Positions 1 through 6,251 of a stretch of DNA of 6,251 nucleotides are shown here, one piece after another (the first letter of the stretch is position 1; every line of letters begins with the position of its first letter). The stretch comes from JASFYU01 sp045046905. GTDB lineage: Bacteria > Bacteroidota > Bacteroidia > Flavobacteriales > Flavobacteriaceae. The stretch spans positions 1 to 6,251 of the forward strand of contig JASFYU010000111.1 of assembly GCA_045046905.1 (NCBI GenBank), given 5' to 3'. Under the pieces are notes generated by a model. That model was not told the DNA's origin. It saw only the letters and a program-made list of their open reading frames with translations, and did no database searches. The position numbers and the translations under genes are program-made.

Positions 1-79
1 CATATTTCCCTTGACCGGTTATCCACCTACCGATGTTGACGAGTGGAAACGAATCCTAAAAATAGTCCAAAATCATGGT
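1..79 (+). repeat. Terminal direct repeat, left copy (79 bp)
   Basis: These bases are identical, base for base, to the last 79 bases of the window at a constant offset of 6172. The repeat lies inside GH2 coding sequence and encodes residues 356-381 of the joined protein in the same frame at both ends. An exact same-strand overlap of the ends is what a circular or tandemly repeated template, or a loop in a de Bruijn assembly graph, produces. As I recall, 79 is also one of the k values used by a common metagenome assembler (MEGAHIT), so the repeat length may reflect the assembler rather than the DNA. Confidence 0.97.
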
Positions 80-1789
80 TTAAACCATATGCGCTTCCAC
101 TCCTGGTGTCCGCCTGAAGCCGCATTTAGAGCTGCCGATGAATTGGGAGTGTATCTACAGGTAGAGGCTTCAAGTTGGGCCAACGGTAAAGGTTCTAACC
201 TTGGAGATGGGAATGCTATTGACGAATGGTTGTACAAAGAAGCCGAGGACATATTGAATGCGTATGGCAACCACCCGTCGTTTGCAATGATGGCTTACGG
301 TAACGAACCGGGCGGCAAAAATCAAAAGGAGTATCTAAGGAAATTCGTGGGCCATTTTAAGGCAAAGGACAACAGAAGGGTCTATACCGGAGGTGCTGGC
401 TGGCCGTTTCTCAATAATTTGGATTACTATAATAATCATGGGGCACGAATACAAGGATGGGGCCAAGAATTGAACAGTATCATTAATAATGAACCTCCAC
501 AAACCTTATTTGACTTCAACGACACCATCCAAAAAACACCAATGCCTTACGTAAGTCATGAAATTGGGCAATGGTGCGCTTATCCCAATTTTAAGGAAAT
601 CGAAAAATATACCGGTGTACTGAAAGCCAAGAATTTCGAAATTTTTCAGGAAACACTTATAGAAAACCATATGGGTCATTTGGCTGATAGTCTTTTACTG
701 GCTTCTGGAAAACTACAGGCCTTGTGTTATAAGGCGGATATTGAAGCTGCGCTCCGTACTAAGGATTTTGCCGGTTTCCAGTTGTTGGATCTTCACGATT
801 TCCCTGGACAGGGTACGGCCTTGGTTGGTGTTCTTGATGCTTTCTGGGATGAAAAAGGATATATAACTCCACAAGAATATAGTCGGTTTTGTAACGAAAC
901 CGTTCCCTTGGCACGGCTTAAAAAAAGAGTTTTCCATAACAACGAAACCCTACAGGCAGCAATAGAGGTAGCCCATTTTGGGGAAAAAGCCTTGGAAAAC
1001 CCCTCCTGTTCATGGGAGTTGGCAACTATTTCCGGTAAAATAATAGCCCAAGGCAATTTTCCCAAAAAGACTATTCCTTTGGGCAACGGTTTTAAATTGG
1101 GTGATATTAGTTTAAATCTAGACGGAATGGAAGAAGCCCAAAAATTGACACTAACAGTTAAGGTAGCGGATTTTTCGAATAGTTGGGATATATGGGTTTA
1201 TCCTTATAAAAAGGAAAAAATATCAGACGAAGGGCAACTTAAAATAGTCAATAGATTGGACGAGGTGACCATTAACTATTTAGAAAATGGAGGCAAGGTG
1301 TTGCTAAACATTGAAAAGGGCGAAGTTAAACCCGAAAAAGGCGGAGATATTGGTGTTGGTTTTTCAAGCATTTTCTGGAATACTGCGTGGACACAAGGAC
1401 AAAAACCGCATACTTTAGGCATATTATGTAATCCCGACCATCCTGCGCTATCTGAGTTTCCCACGGAGTACCATTCCAACTGGCAATGGTGGGATGCCAT
1501 GAGCCATTCCAATGCCATTGTGTTGGATGAGTTTACCCCGGAACTGAAACCTATAGTGCGGGTAATCGATGATTGGTTCAAAAACCGAAGATTGGCTTTG
1601 GTCTTCGAGGCAAAGGTTGGGAAAGGTAAACTCATTGTGTCCGGAATAGACCTTCACAACAATTTAAAGGACAGACCCGAAGCAAGGCAAATGCTTCATA
1701 GTTTAAAAAAGTATATGGCAAGTGACCAATTTGATCCAGATGTTGAACTGGATGTAAAAAGTATTTCCGGACTATTCGTAAACTATTGA
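1..1789 (+). CDS. GH2-family glycoside hydrolase, C-terminal part (catalytic barrel to stop)
   Basis: The frame is open from the first base, so this is the 3' part of a gene whose 5' end lies outside or, if the ends are joined, at 5109. The TTG at 11 lies within a conserved stretch and is not a start. Numbering on the joined 950-residue protein, this part holds residues 356-950. It carries the catalytic TIM barrel, with the likely acid/base Glu457 in YGNEPGG (codon 305-307) and the likely nucleophile Glu542 in VSHEIGQW (codon 560-562). A beta-sandwich-like region follows (about 655-745), then a terminal domain (about 760-930) with YLENGGKVLLNI and VGKGKLIVSGIDL, which resembles the glutamine-amidotransferase-like fold seen behind some Bacteroidota GH2 enzymes. 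Family GH2 includes beta-galactosidases, beta-glucuronidases and beta-mannosidases; the substrate cannot be read from the sequence. The stop is at 1787-1789, 147 bp before the GH36 gene. The family call is firm; the C-terminal domain call is tentative. Confidence 0.9.
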   Translation, partial: IFPLTGYPPTDVDEWKRILKIVQNHGLNHMRFHSWCPPEAAFRAADELGVYLQVEASSWANGKGSNLGDGNAIDEWLYKEAEDILNAYGNHPSFAMMAYGNEPGGKNQKEYLRKFVGHFKAKDNRRVYTGGAGWPFLNNLDYYNNHGARIQGWGQELNSIINNEPPQTLFDFNDTIQKTPMPYVSHEIGQWCAYPNFKEIEKYTGVLKAKNFEIFQETLIENHMGHLADSLLLASGKLQALCYKADIEAALRTKDFAGFQLLDLHDFPGQGTALVGVLDAFWDEKGYITPQEYSRFCNETVPLARLKKRVFHNNETLQAAIEVAHFGEKALENPSCSWELATISGKIIAQGNFPKKTIPLGNGFKLGDISLNLDGMEEAQKLTLTVKVADFSNSWDIWVYPYKKEKISDEGQLKIVNRLDEVTINYLENGGKVLLNIEKGEVKPEKGGDIGVGFSSIFWNTAWTQGQKPHTLGILCNPDHPALSEFPTEYHSNWQWWDAMSHSNAIVLDEFTPELKPIVRVIDDWFKNRRLALVFEAKVGKGKLIVSGIDLHNNLKDRPEARQMLHSLKKYMASDQFDPDVELDVKSISGLFVNY

Positions 1790-1791
1790 TC

Positions 1792-1816
1792 AAAATTTGA
1801 CCGTAAAATTTTTGAC
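1792..1816 (+). repeat. Short AT-rich direct repeat after the GH2 stop
   Basis: AAAATTTGAC at 1792-1801 is followed by CGT and then AAAATTTTTGAC at 1805-1816, a near-copy with two extra T. With TCAAAATTT at 1790-1798, the AAATTTTTGA at 1806-1815 can also fold into an AU-rich stem with a one-base bulge and a 7-nt loop. The stem is weak and no T tract follows it, so a terminator function is doubtful. Confidence 0.4.
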
Positions 1817-1867
1817 GATAATGATGATGAAACCGACATGATTAGAATAATCCTTAAACATACAGGG

Positions 1868-1904
1868 CAATGATTGTTTTAATTATCAATCCCGATAGCA
1901 ATCC
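1868..1904 (+). repeat. CAAT/ATTG motif cluster upstream of GH36
   Basis: CAATGATTG at 1868-1876 is an odd-length palindrome. GATTG at 1872-1876 is mirrored by CAATC at 1887-1891 around a 10-nt AT-rich centre, and CAATCC occurs at 1887-1892 and again at 1899-1904, 12 bp apart. Such spacing is compatible with an operator for a DNA-binding regulator, about 33-69 bp ahead of the GH36 start. The motifs are short and could arise by chance in AT-rich DNA. Confidence 0.25.
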
Positions 1905-1936
1905 AGATTATGCGACTATTGAAAAAAAATGAACAC

Positions 1937-4078
1937 ATGAAAAGATTTTCGATTATACCAATTGTTCTGGTATTGCTTTTAAATGCCAACTCCCATGCTC
2001 AGATCAAAACTGTGGGGAAGAATCAGGAATGGATTCTAGAAACCAATAACATGACCTATAAATTGGGAGTTGTGGACAATAGGGTGTACTCCCTGTACTA
2101 TGGCACAAGGCTCAAGGGCTTACAAACTATCCCTTGGGTAGAAAGGCCAGAAGTTGCCGTTCGGGGTGGCGTGGCCAATAAAACCCCAGCATTGGAAGTT
2201 ATTTTTGCGGACAGCACCCGTGATCTGGATCTGGAATTCTCGGAAGTGGAAATTTTTTTGGAAGATGGGGTGCAGGTTCTTCGAATCGACCAAAAAGATA
2301 CATACTATCCAATTATCATATCCTCTTATTATAAAGTACTTCCCGAATATGATATTATAGAGAGATGGACAGAGCTAACGAATGTGGGCAGCGAAGATAT
2401 TCGCATAGAAAAGGCCATGTCCGCCTCGCTTTGGTTGCCACCAAGGGGTTATGAGCTTACCCATTTCAGTGGCATCTGGGGCAATGAATTTCAGCTTAAC
2501 ACAACCTTACTTACCCAAGGGACAAAAATCGTTGCGAACCGAAATTTCAAATCCTACGGATCGCCCTTATTTCTTGTAAACGAACAAGGCAAAGCGACCG
2601 AATTCGATGGTGAAGTTTGGTACGGTCAAATACACTATAGCGGTAATTGGGCATTGGAATTTGATAAACAACCCGGAGGAGAACTACAAATTCTTGGGGG
2701 AATAAATTTTTGGGATACGGAATGGACGTTAAGCCCCGAATCAACATTTAAAACACCCATTTTTTCATTTGGTTACTCTAACAAAGGAATTGGGAAAGTT
2801 TCAAGAAACTACGGTGACTATATCCGTGAAAGGATACTACCTGTACACGCACGGAATAAAACCAGACCGGTATTGTACAATAGCTGGTATGCCACCGAGT
2901 TCGATGTCAATGAGAAACAACAGTTGGCCCTTGCTCAAGTGGCAAAAAAAATTGGTATTGAAATGTTCGTGATCGATGACGGTTGGTTCAAGGGTAGAGT
3001 CAATGACAAGAGTGGTTTGGGCGATTGGACTGTAGATGTCAACAAATTTCCGAATGGACTTAACCCAATGATAAAGAAAATAAACGATATGGGGATGGAC
3101 TTTGGCATTTGGGTAGAACCGGAAATGGTAAACCCTAATTCCGATTTGTACCGTGCTCATCCCGATTGGGTCTTTTATTTTAATAACCGTCCAAGGACTA
3201 CGGGCAGAAATCAACTTATGCTCAATTTGGCACGTGAAGATGTATATGAATACTTGTACAACTCCCTTCATTCCCTTTTGAAAAACCATAACATCAAGTA
3301 TTTAAAATGGGATATGAACAAGGAACTTACAGAGCCTGGATGGCCCGGAGAGAGCCCTTCCGTTCAGCATGAAGTCCGTATCCGATATATTGAGAATTTG
3401 TACCGTTTGATTGATTCCATTCGCAAGAAGTATCCAGATTTATGGATTGAAACCTGTTCCAGCGGGGGTGGAAGGGTTGATTTGGAAATATTCAAAAGGA
3501 TGGATGTTGCCTGGGCGAGCGATAATATTGATCCGTTAGATCGTGTCCTCATACAATACGCATACTTCAATTCCTTCCCGGCCAATACCATGGTAAGTTG
3601 GACCGGTAACGAAAACCACCATGGAATTCCGTACACCCTTGATTTTAGGTTTGATGTGTCAATGAGCGGGGTTCTTGGCGTAGGGCACGATATTACAAAA
3701 TGGAATCAGGCAGAGATTGCTTTGGCCACAGCGAAAATTGATCAATACAAAAAGATAAGAGAAGTCATTCACAATGGGGATCTCTATAGGTTAATATCTC
3801 CCTTTGAATCAAATAAATCTGTTTTACAATATATAAATAAGATCAAATCGGAAGTCGTTATTTTTTGTTATAAACTGGAGGATCGACTTAAAGGGAGCAG
3901 TACTTATCCCTATAAAAGCAATAGTATAAAATTAAGAGGGTTAAAGAATGATGCTACTTACATCTTGGAAGATACTGGACAAAAGTATTTAGGAAGCGAT
4001 TTAATGGAACAAGGGCTGTATTTCCCTTTGGATAAATCGTATTCTTCCAAAATTATTAAGTTGATCGAAGAAAACTGA
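1937..4078 (+). CDS. GH36 alpha-galactosidase, exported
   Basis: This 713-residue retaining glycosidase is expected to hydrolyse terminal alpha-galactosyl residues from oligosaccharides in the periplasm. The ATG at 1937 is preferred over the in-frame ATG at 1910 because it gives a compact signal peptide: MKRF, a hydrophobic core to residue 15, and probable cleavage at SHA-Q after residue 21. The N-terminal beta-supersandwich domain covers about residues 25-300. The catalytic TIM barrel follows, with YNSWYATEFD (314-323), VIDDGWF (345-351, substrate-binding aspartates 347 and 348) and LKWDMNKEL (nucleophile Asp459, codon 3311-3313). CSSGGGR (507-513) and WASDNIDPLDR (acid/base Asp529, codon 3521-3523) complete the GH36 signature. 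A short beta-sandwich domain ends the protein (about 620-713). Size and domain order match bacterial GH36 enzymes of roughly 700-730 residues. It precedes the epimerase by 7 bp, so co-transcription is likely. Other GH36 activities such as alpha-N-acetylgalactosaminidase cannot be excluded. Confidence 0.93.
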   Translation: MKRFSIIPIVLVLLLNANSHAQIKTVGKNQEWILETNNMTYKLGVVDNRVYSLYYGTRLKGLQTIPWVERPEVAVRGGVANKTPALEVIFADSTRDLDLEFSEVEIFLEDGVQVLRIDQKDTYYPIIISSYYKVLPEYDIIERWTELTNVGSEDIRIEKAMSASLWLPPRGYELTHFSGIWGNEFQLNTTLLTQGTKIVANRNFKSYGSPLFLVNEQGKATEFDGEVWYGQIHYSGNWALEFDKQPGGELQILGGINFWDTEWTLSPESTFKTPIFSFGYSNKGIGKVSRNYGDYIRERILPVHARNKTRPVLYNSWYATEFDVNEKQQLALAQVAKKIGIEMFVIDDGWFKGRVNDKSGLGDWTVDVNKFPNGLNPMIKKINDMGMDFGIWVEPEMVNPNSDLYRAHPDWVFYFNNRPRTTGRNQLMLNLAREDVYEYLYNSLHSLLKNHNIKYLKWDMNKELTEPGWPGESPSVQHEVRIRYIENLYRLIDSIRKKYPDLWIETCSSGGGRVDLEIFKRMDVAWASDNIDPLDRVLIQYAYFNSFPANTMVSWTGNENHHGIPYTLDFRFDVSMSGVLGVGHDITKWNQAEIALATAKIDQYKKIREVIHNGDLYRLISPFESNKSVLQYINKIKSEVVIFCYKLEDRLKGSSTYPYKSNSIKLRGLKNDATYILEDTGQKYLGSDLMEQGLYFPLDKSYSSKIIKLIEEN

Positions 4079-4085
4079 TTCCTGA

Positions 4086-5084
4086 ATGGAGAACATAGAT
4101 TCAATAACGTTGTACAACAACAATGGCTTGAAAGCAAGATTTGTATCGTTGGGTGCCCGTTGGACGGAAATGCACGTTCCGGATCATAATGGCCTTTTTG
4201 AGGATATTTTATTGGGCCCTCCCGAAAAAGAGGATTATTTACAATCAGAGGAAAAGTACTATGGTGCGGTGGTCGGCAGATATTGTGGTAGAATACCCAA
4301 CGGTGTTTTCAACGATGACGACGTTAAGTTCAAGTTACCGTTGAAAGATTCGGGTAAACACCATCTCCACGGTGGGGAAAATGGTTTTCATATGAAGAAC
4401 TGGGAAATTATCCCGGAATATTCCACGGATAGAAGTGTCGGTTTCCACTTGTTTTCGGAGGATGGGAGCGAAGGATACCCTGGAAATCTTGAAGTCAGCA
4501 TTGTTTATACGCTTACAGATAACGATCAAGTTATTTTTGAAGTCAAGGCAAAAACGGATAAAAAAACACTGGTGAACATTACCAATCATGCTTTTTTTAA
4601 TTTGACGGGATCCTCCAAGGACCTTGAAGGACATAAACTGTTCCTATACGGAGATCAATTAGTGCAGACTGATGAATATGTATTGACTGGTGAAATAAGG
4701 GAATATAGAAAACCCTATGAAGTGGTGCTGAAAGATAAGGTTTCCCTTGCCTTTCTTTTGAAAAAGTCGGGGAACCGGCCAGACGTAGTGCTCATAGAAC
4801 CAATTTCGGGCCGTTACTTAAATATGTATACTGACCAAACCGCGATTCAACTATACAATGGGTTTTTTATGAATGGCACGGATATGGGGAAAAATGGTGT
4901 TTTGCATTATCCCAATACGGGCTTGGCCATAGAACCGCAATACCTCTACCCTTCTAGTTTCCGTCTACTATCCCCAAGTAAGGATTATGTACATCGGACA
5001 GTTTATGAATTCGGGGTAGAAATGAATCAAGAATACAAAAAACACAAAAAGATAAAAAGGTCAAAAAACAAGAACTCAGGATGA
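4086..5084 (+). CDS. galM: Aldose 1-epimerase (mutarotase)
   Basis: This 332-residue enzyme interconverts the alpha and beta anomers of aldoses, classically galactose ahead of galactokinase in the Leloir pathway. The GalM landmarks are present in order: GRYCGRI (64-70), HHLHGG with His95 as a substrate-binding histidine, NITNHAFFNLTG with the catalytic acid His168, and LAIEPQYLYPSSF with the catalytic base Glu283. There is no signal peptide or lipobox at the N-terminus, so the protein should act in the cytoplasm, unlike its two exported neighbours. It starts 7 bp after the GH36 stop and ends 24 bp before the GH2 start, which supports a single transcript. The C-terminal tail (about 314-332) is rich in lysine and does not look like the usual family ending. 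The family call is firm; galactose as the sugar is inferred from the adjoining alpha-galactosidase. Confidence 0.93.
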   Translation: MENIDSITLYNNNGLKARFVSLGARWTEMHVPDHNGLFEDILLGPPEKEDYLQSEEKYYGAVVGRYCGRIPNGVFNDDDVKFKLPLKDSGKHHLHGGENGFHMKNWEIIPEYSTDRSVGFHLFSEDGSEGYPGNLEVSIVYTLTDNDQVIFEVKAKTDKKTLVNITNHAFFNLTGSSKDLEGHKLFLYGDQLVQTDEYVLTGEIREYRKPYEVVLKDKVSLAFLLKKSGNRPDVVLIEPISGRYLNMYTDQTAIQLYNGFFMNGTDMGKNGVLHYPNTGLAIEPQYLYPSSFRLLSPSKDYVHRTVYEFGVEMNQEYKKHKKIKRSKNKNSG

Positions 5085-5108
5085 GCCCTAAATCTAAAAT
5101 AAGTTAAG

Positions 5109-6251
5109 ATGAAAACTTTTCAATTTTTTATAATCATATTGTTGATGCTCGGATCGGCTTGCGGGAAAGAGGGAACAGAAAAAATAGATCTTTCCGGCAC
5201 ATGGCAATTCAAGATCGACTCCCTTGACCGGGGTGTTTTAGAAAAATGGTTCAATGAAGACTTGTCCGATACCATTCAATTGCCAGGTTCCATGGCGGAG
5301 AATGGCAAAGGCAACGCTATTTCATTGGATACCAAGTGGACGGGAAACATGTGGAACGATAGTCTATGGTACACAAGTCCGAAGTACGCAGAATATCGAC
5401 AGCCAGGTAACATCAAGGTTTCTTTTTGGCTGAGTCCCGAAAAAGTATACTACGGACCTGCATGGTATCAAAAGAAAGTGCAAGTCCCCGAATCCTGGAG
5501 AAATCAACAGATCAATCTACATTTGGAACGTACTCATTGGGAAACCATGGTATGGGTCGATGACCAAGAAGTAGGTATGAAAAATACTTTAGGAACGCCA
5601 CATAACTATAATTTGAGCCATTACCTTACTCCTGGCGAACATGCCATTACCATACGCATTGACAACCGGATACAGGATATTGATCCAGGTTTGGATGCGC
5701 ACAGCGTGTCCGACAATACCCAAACCAATTGGAATGGGATCGTTGGCGATATCAAACTCACCGTAAAATCACCTGTTACCATCGAAAATGTAAAACTCTA
5801 TACCGATGTGGCGAACAAAAAGGTAACCGTAAAAGGAAAATTAAAGAGTTTTATGGACGGCCCTAAAAAATGCCAACTTACCATCGAGGTAAAAGCAGCG
5901 GGTAATAGTGCGCAAGAAAATCTCGAAAGTGTGGTTAAGGACATGACCGTAGATTCCGAAGGGCGATTCGAGATCGAATATCCCATGGGAGAATCTCCCT
6001 TACTTTGGGACGAGTTCAATCCCAACCTGTACGTGATGCAGCTAAGTTTAGAATCTGGTCAGGGAACCCATCAAAAAGAAATCACGTTCGGTATGCGGGA
6101 ATTTAAGGTAGACGGAAAACATTTTTCAGTCAACGGAAGAACTGTCTTTCTTCGCGGCACCTTGGAATGTGCCATATTTCCCTTGACCGGTTATCCACCT
6201 ACCGATGTTGACGAGTGGAAACGAATCCTAAAAATAGTCCAAAATCATGGT
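5109..6251 (+). CDS. GH2-family glycoside hydrolase, N-terminal part (lipoprotein signal, sugar-binding domain), runs off the right end
   Basis: The ATG at 5109 opens a frame that stays open for 381 codons to the window end. The N-terminus is a lipoprotein-like signal: Met-Lys, a hydrophobic run from residue 6 to 14, then L-G-S-A-Cys18. The lipobox is slightly off consensus, with Gly at -3 and Leu at -4. Residues 27-220 form the GH2 N-terminal jelly-roll sugar-binding domain, with YYGPAWYQKKVQVP (114-127), a HLERTHWETMVWVD stretch (138-151) and the usual NW-NGIVGDI (207-215). Residues 223-328 fit the immunoglobulin-like GH2 sandwich. FGMREFKVDGKHFSVNGR (327-344) followed by TVFLRG (345-350) is the classic entry into the catalytic barrel. 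The last 26 codons are identical to the start of the window in the same frame, so it probably continues there. The start lies 24 bp after the epimerase stop, with an A/T-rich leader and no clear Shine-Dalgarno. Location is periplasmic membrane or cell surface, by inference. Confidence 0.9.
   Translation, partial: MKTFQFFIIILLMLGSACGKEGTEKIDLSGTWQFKIDSLDRGVLEKWFNEDLSDTIQLPGSMAENGKGNAISLDTKWTGNMWNDSLWYTSPKYAEYRQPGNIKVSFWLSPEKVYYGPAWYQKKVQVPESWRNQQINLHLERTHWETMVWVDDQEVGMKNTLGTPHNYNLSHYLTPGEHAITIRIDNRIQDIDPGLDAHSVSDNTQTNWNGIVGDIKLTVKSPVTIENVKLYTDVANKKVTVKGKLKSFMDGPKKCQLTIEVKAAGNSAQENLESVVKDMTVDSEGRFEIEYPMGESPLLWDEFNPNLYVMQLSLESGQGTHQKEITFGMREFKVDGKHFSVNGRTVFLRGTLECAIFPLTGYPPTDVDEWKRILKIVQNHG
6173..6251 (+). 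repeat. Terminal direct repeat, right copy (79 bp)
   Basis: This is the right-hand partner of the repeat at 1-79. The base before it is C at 6172, and the match runs without mismatch to the final base, so its true extent to the right cannot be seen. It begins at the last base of codon 355 of the GH2 frame. Removing one copy leaves a closed unit of 6172 bp. Confidence 0.97.

Larger units (their letters stand above)
1790..1936 (+). promoter_or_regulatory. 147-bp non-coding gap upstream of GH36; likely promoter region
   Basis: This is the only gap over 25 bp in the closed unit, so it is the natural place for a promoter driving GH36, the epimerase and GH2, and for the end of the preceding transcript. 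It is AT-rich. I found no convincing Bacteroidota promoter (TTTG near -33 with TAnnTTTG near -7), no strong GC-rich terminator hairpin and no open frame beyond a few codons. It does hold a pair of near-identical AT-rich repeats (1792-1816) and a cluster of CAAT/ATTG motifs (1868-1904). The regulatory role is inferred from position alone. Confidence 0.4.

Noticed and set aside
11..13. TTG as the start of a 592-residue protein
   Set aside because: The frame is open to the window edge and the sequence before and after it is a conserved GH2 catalytic-domain entry. It is internal (residue 359 of the joined protein).
1276..1635. 119-codon minus-strand frame inside GH2
   Set aside because: It is antisense to the GH2 C-terminal domain, has no recognisable motif, and is explained as a shadow of coding sequence.
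1790..1815. Rho-independent terminator after GH2
   Set aside because: The possible stem is almost all A-U with a bulge and has no following T run, so it is too weak to call.
1821..1841. Small frame beginning ATGATGATG in the gap
   Set aside because: It is six codons before a stop, with no ribosome-binding site or leader-peptide pattern.
1910..1936. ATG at 1910 as the GH36 start
   Set aside because: It would add nine mostly polar or charged residues in front of a well-formed signal peptide beginning MKRF at 1937.
2837..3289. 150-codon open frame on the minus strand inside GH36
   Set aside because: It lies entirely opposite the conserved catalytic barrel of GH36, shows no recognisable domain, and looks like a shadow frame.
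1..6251. Phage- or transposon-type terminal repeats
   Set aside because: The repeats are direct, lie within one coding frame, and no transposase, integrase or phage gene is present. Circular, tandem or assembly overlap explains them better.

Overview
The window looks like a carbohydrate-degradation segment from a member of Bacteroidota, most likely a Flavobacteriia-type organism. This is inferred from AT-rich coding sequence, starts with A/T-rich leaders and no clear Shine-Dalgarno, a lipoprotein-type signal on a family GH2 enzyme, and an enzyme set typical of polysaccharide utilisation loci (PULs). No marker gene fixes the taxon.

The first 79 bases (1-79) are repeated exactly as the last 79 (6173-6251). 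The sequence therefore closes into a repeating unit of 6172 bp. Across that join the open GH2 frame at the right end (from 5109) continues in phase into the frame at the left end (stop at 1787-1789), giving one 950-residue GH2 glycosidase. On the closed unit there are three genes, all on the + strand: GH36 alpha-galactosidase (1937-4078), 7 bp, aldose 1-epimerase (4086-5084), 24 bp, GH2 glycosidase (5109-6172 joined to 1-1789), then a 147-bp gap (1790-1936) back to GH36. The coding total (5994) plus gaps (178) equals 6172 exactly.

The three genes form a plausible operon starting after the 147-bp gap. GH36 carries a cleavable signal peptide, so it should remove alpha-galactosyl groups in the periplasm. 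GH2 appears to be a lipoprotein that removes a beta-linked sugar. The epimerase has no export signal and would interconvert the anomers of the released aldose, probably galactose, in the cytoplasm. No transporter, SusC/SusD pair, regulator, sugar kinase, RNA gene, transposase, replication or mobilisation gene is visible.

The main open question is physical. The unit may be a circular molecule, a head-to-tail tandem duplication of a PUL segment, or an assembly-graph loop, including one created by two related GH2 genes sharing one 79-mer. The sequence alone cannot decide between these. No clearly new biological system is visible; the enzymes belong to known families.
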